In this document: piece after piece, positions 14,837 through 21,823 of the stretch
How positions within the stretch are numbered: the stretch's first letter is position 1
How the letters are laid out: each line of letters begins with the position of its first letter
Assembly: GCA_047604965.1 (NCBI GenBank)
Contig: JASGGQ010000033.1
Coordinates: 1 to 21,823 of the forward strand
Direction: 5' to 3'
DNA: 21,823 nt
From: JAGIBJ01 sp047604965
GTDB lineage: Bacteria > Actinomycetota > Thermoleophilia > Solirubrobacterales > Solirubrobacteraceae
Translations under genes and position numbers: made by a program
The notes under the pieces: generated by a model
The model's input: only the letters and a program-made list of their open reading frames with translations
The model's database searches: none
What the model was told of the DNA's origin: nothing

Positions 14837-16094
14837 CGATCACCGCGTACTCAAAGCCATCGGTCAGGTCGCGGTGCGGGAGCACGCTGCGCCGTAGCTG
14901 CGCCTGCACACCGGCGGCAGTCAGCACATCATCGGATTCTGCGGCACCGATCGAGCAAACCGAATACAGCAGCCGGCCGCCCGGTGCGAGCAGCGTGATC
15001 GCCGCATCGAGCAGTGCCCGCTGCCCCTCCGCGACCGCGGCGATCCGCTCCGGCGTCGCACGCCAGCGCACATCGGGCTGGCGTTGCAGCGTGCCAAGCG
15101 CCGCGCACGGTGGGTCGAGCAGGATCGCATCGAAGCGACCACGCATCGCCGGGGGCGGCGCCAGCGCGTCGCCGGTGACGACCGTCGCCTCGCTCGCGCC
15201 AAGCCGATCGAGCGTGCGCCGCAGCGCCGCCGCCCGCCCATGATGCGCCTCCACTGCGACCAGTCCCTGCCCCCCACCGAGCAGCGCCGCGAGGTGGCTC
15301 GTCTTGCCGCCCGGTGCGGCGCACAGGTCAAGCACCTGCTCCCCAGGCTGCGGCGCCAGCAAGTGTGCGGCGAGCTGCGCCCCGCGCGACTGCGCGACGA
15401 TCGCGCCGCGCTCCCACAGCTCCGTTTGTTCAAGGTCGACGCCCGCTTCGAGCACCAGCGCGTGCGGCAGTTCGGCGTCGCCGCGCGTCTCGACCGGCAG
15501 CGCCTCGCGGACCTCATCGACGGTGGCCCGCAGCGTGTTGACGCGGATCGCCCGCTCGGCCGGCTCGTTGCAGCGCGCCAGCAGCGCACGGGCCTCGTCG
15601 GCGCCATACTCCGCGAACCATCGCTCGGCGAGCCACAGCGGCACCGAGTGCGTGACCGCGGCGTCGGCCGGGGTCACGTCGCCCGGCAGCGGCGGCAGCC
15701 CGCCTGAGACGGCGCGCCGCAGCACTGCGTTGACCATCCGGTGGCCACCGCGTACCGACAGCCGCTTGGCGACATCGACCGTTTCGGAGACGGCGGCATG
15801 CGGTGGGACGCGATCCATGAACGCGAGTTGCACCAGCCCAAGTTGCAACGGCACGAGCACCTCGTCGTCGAGCGCAGCGGCCGGGCGGCCGGTGAACTGC
15901 TCGATCCAATATGCGAGCGTCGCGCGGCGCTGCACGGCGGCGTAGGTCAACGCTCGCGCGAGCCCGTGATCGCGTGGGCTCAGCGTCGCCGCCTGCGCAC
16001 GCAGCGCCCGATCGACGTACGCGTCGTCTTGCAGGGCGCGCAGCAGCGTGCGGGCCGCCGCGTCGCGGGCGCCGAGACTCGTTGCGGTCCTCAT
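14829..16094 (-). CDS. rsmB: 16S rRNA (cytosine-967-C5)-methyltransferase
   Basis: This 421-residue protein has the full RsmB layout: a NusB-like RNA-binding domain (about 1-135) and a Rossmann methyltransferase domain. The SAM motif is DLCAAPGGKT (256-265), motif IV is LDPPC (Cys330), and motif VI is LYSVCSI (catalytic Cys380), with Glu386 following. It should methylate C5 of cytosine 967 in 16S rRNA during 30S assembly. The usual YSTCS is YSVCS here; the cysteine is kept. The ATG at 16094 shares a base with the fmt stop (TGATG), which favours it over the longer frame from 16118. It is encoded between fmt and a HAD hydrolase, within the translation-linked operon. Confidence 0.95.
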   Translation of the reverse strand: MRTATSLGARDAAARTLLRALQDDAYVDRALRAQAATLSPRDHGLARALTYAAVQRRATLAYWIEQFTGRPAAALDDEVLVPLQLGLVQLAFMDRVPPHAAVSETVDVAKRLSVRGGHRMVNAVLRRAVSGGLPPLPGDVTPADAAVTHSVPLWLAERWFAEYGADEARALLARCNEPAERAIRVNTLRATVDEVREALPVETRGDAELPHALVLEAGVDLEQTELWERGAIVAQSRGAQLAAHLLAPQPGEQVLDLCAAPGGKTSHLAALLGGGQGLVAVEAHHGRAAALRRTLDRLGASEATVVTGDALAPPPAMRGRFDAILLDPPCAALGTLQRQPDVRWRATPERIAAVAEGQRALLDAAITLLAPGGRLLYSVCSIGAAESDDVLTAAGVQAQLRRSVLPHRDLTDGFEYAVIGG

Positions 16095-16972
16095 CAGCGT
16101 TGCCGCCCGCGCAGCCAATCGGCGGCCGGCATCGGCTTGCCGCCAGGCGGCTGAACCCGCAGCAGTTCGAGCGCTCCGAGCCGCACCCGGCCGCCCGAGA
16201 CGTGCAGTTCGGCGTCGTCGGACACCGCCGGATCGTCGATCACGCGCACCTCGTGCACGCCGAGCATCGAGCCGTCCTCCAGTGCGATGCGCGTGCCGAT
16301 GTGCGGGCTGAGCGCCCGCACCATTCGCGCCAATACCTCGGCCGGTGCCGCCGGATCAAGCGTGCGATCATCCGCCGTGATCTTCTCCGCATAGGTGATG
16401 CCATCGGCCGGCTGGGGCGTAAACGGCAGCTCGGCATCGAGCGCGGCGAGCAGCAGGTCGGCCCCGAGCGTCGCCAGGCGCGGTGCGAGTGTGCCGTAGG
16501 TGTCGCCCGGTTCGATCGGTTCGGCCTGCTGCAACGCGACCGGGCCGCAGTCCAGGCCGGCTTCGAGCGCCATGATGCTGACGCCGGTCTGCGCGTCGCC
16601 GGCAGCGATCGCACGCTCGATCGGCGCCGCGCCGCGCCAACGCGGCAACAGCGACGGATGGACGTTGTAGATCGGATGCGCGGAGAGCAGCGGCTCGCGC
16701 ACGATCGCGCCGTACGCGCAGACGACGAGCGCGTCGGGCTGCTCGGCCAGTACCTGCGCGGTGGCGGCTTCGTCGTCGAGTTGGCCGGGCTGGGCGACCG
16801 GCAGGCCAAGCTCGCGGGCCGCCTCGGCGACCGGCGGCGTTTGCAGGCGACGGCCCCGACCGGCCGGCCGGTCGGGCCGGGTGACCACGAGCGACGGCCG
16901 GTGATCGGATGCCGCGAGGCGCTGCAAGATCGTGACGGCGAACTCGGAGGTGCCGAAGTAGACCGTCTTCAC
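16094..16972 (-). CDS. fmt: Methionyl-tRNA formyltransferase
   Basis: A 292-residue enzyme that formylates initiator Met-tRNA using 10-formyl-tetrahydrofolate. The N-terminal formyltransferase domain shows FGTSEFAV (6-13), the catalytic trio Asn103, His105 (NVHPSLLPRWRGAAPI) and Asp141 (GLDCGP), and TGVSIM at 129-134. The C-terminal tRNA-binding domain spans about 200-290 and ends LRVQPPGGKPM. The length is slightly below the E. coli enzyme but complete. The GTG start at 16972 overlaps the def stop (GTGA), giving the classic def-fmt pair: one enzyme adds and the other removes the formyl group. Confidence 0.97.
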   Translation of the reverse strand: MKTVYFGTSEFAVTILQRLAASDHRPSLVVTRPDRPAGRGRRLQTPPVAEAARELGLPVAQPGQLDDEAATAQVLAEQPDALVVCAYGAIVREPLLSAHPIYNVHPSLLPRWRGAAPIERAIAAGDAQTGVSIMALEAGLDCGPVALQQAEPIEPGDTYGTLAPRLATLGADLLLAALDAELPFTPQPADGITYAEKITADDRTLDPAAPAEVLARMVRALSPHIGTRIALEDGSMLGVHEVRVIDDPAVSDDAELHVSGGRVRLGALELLRVQPPGGKPMPAADWLRGRQR

Positions 16973-17568
16973 GTGACGCTATCCGGCGCTTGCTCCGCTC
17001 GCGTCGCGTGCAGTTCCTTGAGCGCGGCGCGGCGCGCCTCTGGGGTCGTGCGGTCGAGGATCAGCACGCCGTTGAGATGGTCGTGCTCGTGCTGCACGAT
17101 CCGCGCGGTGAAGCCGTGGATTTCGGTGTCCAGTTCAGTTCCGTCGAGCTGGTGCCCACGTAGCCGCACCGCGACCGGACGCTCAACCGGCACGTGAATG
17201 CCGGGGATCGAGAGACAGCCTTCGTCGAGCACGTCGGTTTCGTCGGTGATCGGCTCAACGACCGGGTTGACGACCGCACGCGCCTCACCGTCGCCCTCTT
17301 CGCGGTAGACGAAGAGGCGAATCGGACGGCCGACCTGCGGGGCGGCGAGCCCCACGCCAAAGGCATCGTCCATCAACGCAACCATGTGCGCGCCGAGTGA
17401 AAGAAGTTCGCCGCCGAACTCGCTGATCGCGACGGCGTCGGTCCGCAACACCGGGTCGCCGAGCTGCGTGATCTGCGTGAGCGCGCGCTCGCGCCGCTCA
17501 CGCTCCTGCGGCGTGAGTTCGTGGCGCGGCTCGGGGGCCTCACCGGCTGGCTGTTGCGCATCGGGCAC
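16969..17568 (-). CDS. def: Peptide deformylase
   Basis: A 199-residue metal hydrolase that removes the N-terminal formyl group from new proteins. The three motifs are intact: GVGLAAPQVG (71-80), EGCLS (116-120) and QHEHDHLNG (159-167). Metal ligands are Cys118, His160 and His164, with catalytic Glu161. Residues 1-28 are an extra charged N-terminus before TQITQLGDPVLR. Several in-frame starts exist (17670, 17574, 17568). The GTG at 17568 is favoured because TACGAT, a -10-like box, ends 6 nt upstream, so the mRNA may be leaderless. It heads the def-fmt-rsmB-HAD overlap chain; priA lies upstream with a 341-bp gap. Confidence 0.94.
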   Translation of the reverse strand: MPDAQQPAGEAPEPRHELTPQERERRERALTQITQLGDPVLRTDAVAISEFGGELLSLGAHMVALMDDAFGVGLAAPQVGRPIRLFVYREEGDGEARAVVNPVVEPITDETDVLDEGCLSIPGIHVPVERPVAVRLRGHQLDGTELDTEIHGFTARIVQHEHDHLNGVLILDRTTPEARRAALKELHATRAEQAPDSVT

Positions 17569-17909
17569 GCCCACATCGTATCTGTGGCGCCCCAGCGACG
17601 ACCGGCCGCTCCGGCGCCAGCGGCTCCCGCCGGCAGCGGCAGTGCGGGGCCCCGTGCGCGCCGGTTCCACGTCGGCGTGTGCGCACAGGGCCTCGAACCG
17701 TGTTCAGGCGGCGCCGGTCGTCCCCCGACAAGCGCCCTCAGCGAGCTGCCGTAGCCCCGGCGTCCCGGCCAGGCGACAGTCGCGCTGCTCCGCTGAGCGG
17801 ACGCGAAACTATCGACTCTCGCGTGGTAAGGCGAGTTTTCCGAGGCCGTGCTGACGCTCTGTTCAATCGGCATATTCCAGCCCGCCAAGAAACCGAGCGT
17901 TCGCCCCCG
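17569..17909. other. Intergenic region between priA and def
   Basis: No gene or RNA is recognised in these 341 bp. The predicted def -10 box is at its def end. A 5-bp stem (CTCGC/GCGAG) followed by TTTT lies around 17818-17840, but it faces the wrong way to end priA. The def frame is open back to 17670, so part may code if a longer start is used. Confidence 0.45.
17575..17580 (-). promoter_or_regulatory. Predicted -10 box of a leaderless def operon transcript
   Basis: The minus strand reads TACGAT, ending 6 nt before the GTG at 17568. The position matches the boxes before 5141, 7738 and 20233. No -35 element was recognised. Confidence 0.4.
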
Positions 17910-20084
17910 TCATTGCGGCGCGACATCGACCGTCAACTGCGCCCGTCGCTGCGACGCACGCCGCTCGACCAGCGCCACGGCCTCCCGCACCGCAGCGACC
18001 GCCTGCCCGCGGTACTGCGCCTTCAGCAGCACCTGCGCCCGCTCGCGACCGCGCAACTTAAACAGCTCCGCCGGCCCGAGCACCTCGCCGACCTCCTGCC
18101 CAGCGATCGAACGGGCCAGCTCCCGCGCTAGCTCCATTGCGACGCGCTGATCGGGATGCGCGACGACGAGCCGCACCATCGTCGAATACGGCGGGTAGGC
18201 GTGGGCCCGCCGGCTCTCGATCTCGGCCGCCAGGAAGCCCTCCGCGTCATGCCGGGCCGCCGCCTCAATGACCGGATGCCCAGGCTGCATCGTCTGCACC
18301 AACACCCGACCGTTCCCACCTCCTCCGCGCCCCGCCCGCCCCGCGAGCTGCGTGATCAGCGCGAAGGTGCGCTCCTCGCTGCGGACATCGGGGAAGCGCA
18401 GCGTCGCGTCGGCATCGAGCACGACGGCCAAGTCGACATCTGGAAAGTCATGGCCCTTGGCAACGAGCTGCGTCCCCACCAGCACGGCACGCGGCAGCTC
18501 GCCGAAGCGGGCGAGCACCGCGCCGGGATCGCGAATATCGGCGTCGACCCGCAGCACCTCCAGCCCCAGCGTGCCCAGTTCCTGCTCCAGCCGCTCGGTG
18601 CCGACGCCGTGCCGCGCGATCGACACCGAGCCACAGCTCGGGCAAGAGCGCGGCACCGGCTCGACGTGGCCGCAGTGGTGGCAGTCCAGCGTGCCGCGCT
18701 GGCGGTGCAAGACCAGCGTGACATCGCAGTTCGGGCAGCCGAAGGCGTGCCCGCAGTCGCGGCACTCCAGGAAGTTCGACCAGCCACGGCGGTTGAGCAG
18801 CACAATCGCCTTGTTCGCGTCGACGAGCGCGTCGCGGGTCTGCGGATGCAGTGCGCCGCCGCCCGCGTTGGTACGCATGTCGATCAGTTCGACCGGCGGC
18901 AACGCGCGCCCGTCGACACGTTGCGCCATCCGAATCACTTCCAGCGTCGCGTAGCTCTCGGGACGCGGCGTCGCCGTGCCGCACAGCAGCACGGCGCCGT
19001 TGCGCTTCGCACGCCACGCGGCCACCCGTCGCGCGTCGTAGCGCGGATCGCCCTCGTGCTTGTACGAGCTGTCGTGTTCCTCGTCGACGACCACCAGCCC
19101 CAGCTCTTGCAGCGGCGCGAAGACGGCCGAGCGGGCGCCAACGACGATCCGCGCCTGACCACCGCGAATCCGCCACCATTCGTCGCGGCGCGCGCCGTGG
19201 CCCAGACCGGAGTGCAGCACCGCGACGACATCGCCGAAGCGTTGCTGGAAGCGGTAGACAATCTGCGGCGTCAGCCCGATCTCCGGCACGAGCACCAGCA
19301 CGGTGCGGCCGGCCTCCAGCGCTGCGCGAGCGGCCCGCAGGTACACCTCGGTCTTCCCCGACCCGGTCACGCCATGCAGCAAGAGCGCATCGCCGCCGGC
19401 TACGCGGGCCTGCTCGATCCTCGCGAGGGCCGCGAGCTGCTCGCCGGTGGCGCCCGGCTCCTCGGCGGCGCTGGCACCGACGGCGTGGCTCGCGGGGCGG
19501 CGGCGTTCAGCGGCCGGCTGGATCGCGACGAGCCCGCGCTTTTCCAGGGTGCGCAACCGGCCCAGGTCGTCCCCGGCTGGCCGTGGGCCGGAGGCGATCA
19601 GCTCGGCGAGCAGCTGGCGCTGCGCGCCGGTCAGCTTCAGCTCTGCCGGCAGCGATGCGGGCGGCTCGTTCGCAGAGCGGTCGCCAGTGGTGGTGGCGTG
19701 CGGCAGCTCGACGACTGCGCGCGCCCACAGCCGTCGGCGCGGCTCGCCATCGGGCGGCGCGACGAGCTGGAGCGCACGAGCAGCGGTCGAGGCGACATCG
19801 TCGGCGAGCCAACGCGCGAGCTCCACCAGCTCCGGCGTGGTGCTGCGGGCGTACACGGCGTCGAGCGCTTTGAGCTTGTCGGCCGCCACGTCGCTCTGCT
19901 CGGCGCGCGCAACGACGATTCCGTCGACGCTGCGCTGCCCGAGCGGGATGCGCACCACCGTTCCGACCGGGGCGCCGGAGCAATCGAGGTAGTCCAGTTC
20001 GCCGGGGAGCCCGCGCGCGGTGACGAGCGGGAGGACCTTGGCGACCGGTGGCACGCCGATCAGTCTGGCGGATCGTCCGGCCAC
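17910..20084 (-). CDS. priA: Primosomal protein N' / replication restart helicase PriA
   Basis: A 724-residue protein with the full PriA layout: an N-terminal 3'-end-binding domain (about 14-110), a linker and winged helix (about 110-215), then helicase lobes. Walker A is GVTGSGKT (238-245), Walker B is DEEH (334-337), GTATPR is at 369-374, and GTQLVAKGHDFPDV (537-550) and QLAGRAGR (579-586) are late helicase motifs. Eight zinc cysteines occur as four CxxC pairs at 441/444, 450/453, 468/471 and 481/484. It reloads the replisome at stalled forks. All ATPase residues are present, unlike some actinobacterial PriA proteins known to lack them. The GTG at 20084 is the longest start; GTG 20054, placing PVAKVLPL near the N-terminus, is a good alternative. 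The stop lies 341 bp before def. Confidence 0.96.
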   Translation of the reverse strand: MAGRSARLIGVPPVAKVLPLVTARGLPGELDYLDCSGAPVGTVVRIPLGQRSVDGIVVARAEQSDVAADKLKALDAVYARSTTPELVELARWLADDVASTAARALQLVAPPDGEPRRRLWARAVVELPHATTTGDRSANEPPASLPAELKLTGAQRQLLAELIASGPRPAGDDLGRLRTLEKRGLVAIQPAAERRRPASHAVGASAAEEPGATGEQLAALARIEQARVAGGDALLLHGVTGSGKTEVYLRAARAALEAGRTVLVLVPEIGLTPQIVYRFQQRFGDVVAVLHSGLGHGARRDEWWRIRGGQARIVVGARSAVFAPLQELGLVVVDEEHDSSYKHEGDPRYDARRVAAWRAKRNGAVLLCGTATPRPESYATLEVIRMAQRVDGRALPPVELIDMRTNAGGGALHPQTRDALVDANKAIVLLNRRGWSNFLECRDCGHAFGCPNCDVTLVLHRQRGTLDCHHCGHVEPVPRSCPSCGSVSIARHGVGTERLEQELGTLGLEVLRVDADIRDPGAVLARFGELPRAVLVGTQLVAKGHDFPDVDLAVVLDADATLRFPDVRSEERTFALITQLAGRAGRGGGGNGRVLVQTMQPGHPVIEAAARHDAEGFLAAEIESRRAHAYPPYSTMVRLVVAHPDQRVAMELARELARSIAGQEVGEVLGPAELFKLRGRERAQVLLKAQYRGQAVAAVREAVALVERRASQRRAQLTVDVAPQ

Positions 20085-20175
20085 ACACGACTTCCGCCAC
20101 TGCCCAACTCGCTCGCTGCGGCCGGCGGCGCGACACCGCGCGAACCTGAGGCCGCAAGCGCAAATGCGCCAGTTT

Positions 20176-20191
20176 GGTACGAACGAGTACC
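20176..20191. promoter_or_regulatory. 16-bp inverted repeat, candidate operator
   Basis: GGTAC (20176-20180) and GTACC (20187-20191) form a perfect inverted repeat around 6 bp in the 148-bp gap between the divergent priA and monooxygenase genes. It ends 29 bp before the -10 box of the monooxygenase, in the upstream promoter region. A dimeric regulator could bind it; no regulator gene is next to it. Confidence 0.4.
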
Positions 20192-20219
20192 CGCACGCCC
20201 ATCGCGGCGCATCGCATGG

Positions 20220-20233
20220 TTACACTTGCGTAA
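20220..20233 (+). promoter_or_regulatory. Leaderless promoter -10 box inside an imperfect palindrome
   Basis: TACACT (20221-20226) fits TANNNT and is 6 nt from the ATG at 20233. The surrounding TTACACTTGCGTAA (20220-20233) is an imperfect palindrome with TTAC/GTAA arms, of the kind bound by TetR-type repressors. A repressor there would cover both the -10 box and the transcript start. Confidence 0.5.
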
Positions 20234-21726
20234 TGAACGACCACGTGGACGTCCTCATCGTCGGTGCTGGCCTCTCCGGCATCGGAGCAGCCCGGCACTT
20301 GCAACTCCAGCAGCCGCAGCGCAGTTTCGCGCTGATCGAGGCCCGCGAATCGCTCGGTGGCACCTGGGATCTCTTCCGCTACCCGGGGATCCGCTCCGAC
20401 TCCGACATGCACACGCTCGGCTTCGGGTTCCGGCCGTGGAACGACCCGCGAACGCTGGCGGGTGGCCCGGCAATCCTCGAATATCTCAAGGACACCGCTG
20501 CGGAATACGGCATCGACCAGCACATCCGGTACGGCACGAAGGTGCTGGGCGGCAACTGGTCATCTGCCGACGCACGCTGGACGATCGAGCTCGAGCAGGT
20601 CGCCACCGGAGAGCGCCATCAGATCACCTGCGACTTCCTTTTCGGCTGCGCCGGCTATTACCGCTACGACCAGGGTTTCACGCCGCAGTTCACCGGCCGC
20701 GAACGGTTCCGGGGGCAGATCGTGCATCCGCAGCACTGGCCTGAGGAGCTCGACTACTCCGGCAAGAAGGTCGTGGTGATCGGCTCCGGGGCGACGGCGG
20801 TCACGCTCGTCCCGGCGATGGCAGATACCGCTGAACACGTCACGATGCTCCAGCGCACGCCGACGTACATCATGACGCTGCCGGGCACCGACCCGCTCGC
20901 GAAGGGGTTGCAGCGGATCTTGCCCGATGCCATCGCGCTGCCGGTCGTGCGGTGGAAGAACATCCTCCAGCAAATCGCGTTTTACCAGTTCAGCCAGCGC
21001 TTCCCGAAGCAGGCGCGCGGGTTGATCCGCAAGCTCACGCAGCGGCAGTTGCCGAAGAACTATCCCGTCGATACGCACTTCAATCCGCCGTACAACCCGT
21101 GGGATCAGCGGCTCTGCGCCGTGCCGGATGGTGATCTCTTCCGGTCGCTGCGGCGCGGCCAGGCGTCGATCGTGACCGATCAGATCGAAACGTTCGACGA
21201 GACCGGCATCCAGCTCAAGAGCGGCGAGCGTCTCGATGCCGACATCGTCATCACCGCGACCGGCTTGGACCTGCTGCTGTTCGGCGGGATGCAGCTCTCG
21301 GTTGACGGCGAGGCCGTCGACTTCCCGAATCGCATGGCGTACAAGGGCGTGATGCTCGAGGGCGTGCCGAACTACGCCTTTACGATCGGATATACCAACA
21401 GTTCATGGACGCTCAAGGCGGACATGACCAGCGAATACGTCGCACGCCTACTCAAGTACATGGACGAGCATGACTATCGCCAGGTGGTGCCGGTCGGCGA
21501 CGATTCGATCAAGCGTCGGCCGTTGCTGGACTTCGGCGCCGGCTACGTCCAGCGCGTCCAGCACACGCTGCCCCAGCAGGGCGACGAGTTCCCGTGGACG
21601 GTGAAGCAGAACTATCTCGTTGACCGCCGGATGTTCCGCAGCCCGGTCAATGACGACGCTTTGCGCTTCTCGTCACCGGCGGTGCAGGCGGCGCCGTCCG
21701 CTACGCCGCAGCCCGCTGCGGCGTAG
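20233..21726 (+). CDS. EthA-like Baeyer-Villiger/flavin monooxygenase
   Basis: A 497-residue FAD/NADPH enzyme. The FAD Rossmann motif is GAGLSGIG (11-18), and GGTWDLFRYPGIRSDSDM (42-59) is the characteristic flavin-site segment. The Baeyer-Villiger fingerprint FxGxxxHxxxWP is present at 159-170 (FRGQIVHPQHWP), followed by the NADPH motif GSGATA (184-189). ATGLDLLLFGG (342-352) and YTNSSWTLKADM (387-398) also fit. From memory, the sequence closely follows mycobacterial EthA/EtaA along its whole length; these enzymes insert oxygen into ketones and oxidise thioamides such as ethionamide. The frame is open back to 20020, but the ATG at 20233 fits both the flavin domain and the promoter. No EthR-like regulator is adjacent; the divergent neighbour is priA. 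The native substrate is unknown. The last 20 residues are low-complexity Ala/Pro. Confidence 0.93.
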   Translation: MNDHVDVLIVGAGLSGIGAARHLQLQQPQRSFALIEARESLGGTWDLFRYPGIRSDSDMHTLGFGFRPWNDPRTLAGGPAILEYLKDTAAEYGIDQHIRYGTKVLGGNWSSADARWTIELEQVATGERHQITCDFLFGCAGYYRYDQGFTPQFTGRERFRGQIVHPQHWPEELDYSGKKVVVIGSGATAVTLVPAMADTAEHVTMLQRTPTYIMTLPGTDPLAKGLQRILPDAIALPVVRWKNILQQIAFYQFSQRFPKQARGLIRKLTQRQLPKNYPVDTHFNPPYNPWDQRLCAVPDGDLFRSLRRGQASIVTDQIETFDETGIQLKSGERLDADIVITATGLDLLLFGGMQLSVDGEAVDFPNRMAYKGVMLEGVPNYAFTIGYTNSSWTLKADMTSEYVARLLKYMDEHDYRQVVPVGDDSIKRRPLLDFGAGYVQRVQHTLPQQGDEFPWTVKQNYLVDRRMFRSPVNDDALRFSSPAVQAAPSATPQPAAA

Positions 21727-21769
21727 CGCAGCGCCCGGAAGCGGTTCGCCCACCGGCCCCTCCCCGCGC

Positions 21770-21797
21770 GCGGCCGACGGCCGCCCGGAGCGGGCGG
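21770..21797. terminator. Overlapping GC-rich hairpins after the monooxygenase
   Basis: GCGGCCG (21770-21776) pairs with CGGCCGC (21778-21784). The second arm overlaps CCGCCCG (21781-21787), which pairs with CGGGCGG (21791-21797). The two stems are mutually exclusive. They lie 43 bp past the monooxygenase stop and may end its transcript, but no T-run follows, so termination is uncertain. Confidence 0.35.
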
Positions 21798-21823
21798 CGC
21801 GCCAGCGGTGGCGGGCGACGATT

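Noticed and set aside
17690..17715. GGTTCGAGGCC on the minus strand, like a tRNA T-loop
   Set aside because: The flanking bases do not form a T-stem and no acceptor, D or anticodon stem fits around it.
17805..17842. Stem CTCGC/GCGAG followed by TTTT between priA and def
   Set aside because: Only 5 bp, and the T-run is on the plus strand while priA and def run on the minus strand.
18156..20744. Very long plus-strand open frame opposite priA
   Set aside because: It mirrors priA and the start of the monooxygenase in GC-rich DNA, is Arg/Ala/His-rich, and shows no domain. priA is clearly the real gene.

Overview
The window is 21.8 kb of GC-rich, gene-dense bacterial DNA with many overlapping stop/start codons, GTG starts and several TANNNT boxes 6-8 nt before a start codon (leaderless transcription). 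With an EthA-like monooxygenase and the priA-def-fmt-rsmB-rpe order, this suggests an actinobacterium, perhaps a deep-branching class such as Thermoleophilia. That placement is inference; no rRNA or marker gene was compared.

Layout. (1) 1-5009 is a surface-glycan locus. Two GT-C membrane glycosyltransferases run leftward (the first is cut by the window edge). Only 12 bp away, a rightward operon encodes a GT2 polyprenyl-phosphate-type glycosyltransferase, a SAM methyltransferase and a MOP-type flippase, joined by GTGA overlaps. Together they could build, modify and export a lipid-linked glycan. (2) 5010-9282 is accessory DNA. It holds an AAA ATPase/DUF4143 gene directly preceded by three 23-bp repeats with a TTTGCAAA core, and an aldo/keto reductase. 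A 1.7-kb segment bounded by a perfect 20-bp direct repeat follows; it carries a small-protein/GNAT pair resembling a toxin-antitoxin module and a truncated serine recombinase. (3) 9283-20084 is a leftward housekeeping block: priA, def, fmt, rsmB, a HAD phosphatase, a double zinc-ribbon protein, rpe and a heterodimeric ABC exporter with one degenerate ATP site. (4) 20233-21726 is an EthA-like Baeyer-Villiger monooxygenase divergent from priA, with palindromes at its promoter, followed by GC-rich hairpins.

The best candidates for something undescribed are the repeat-controlled DUF4143 ATPase and the direct-repeat-bounded mini-element with its unusual GNAT pair. No rRNA, tRNA or CRISPR array was found. 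All work was by eye; no database search was run.
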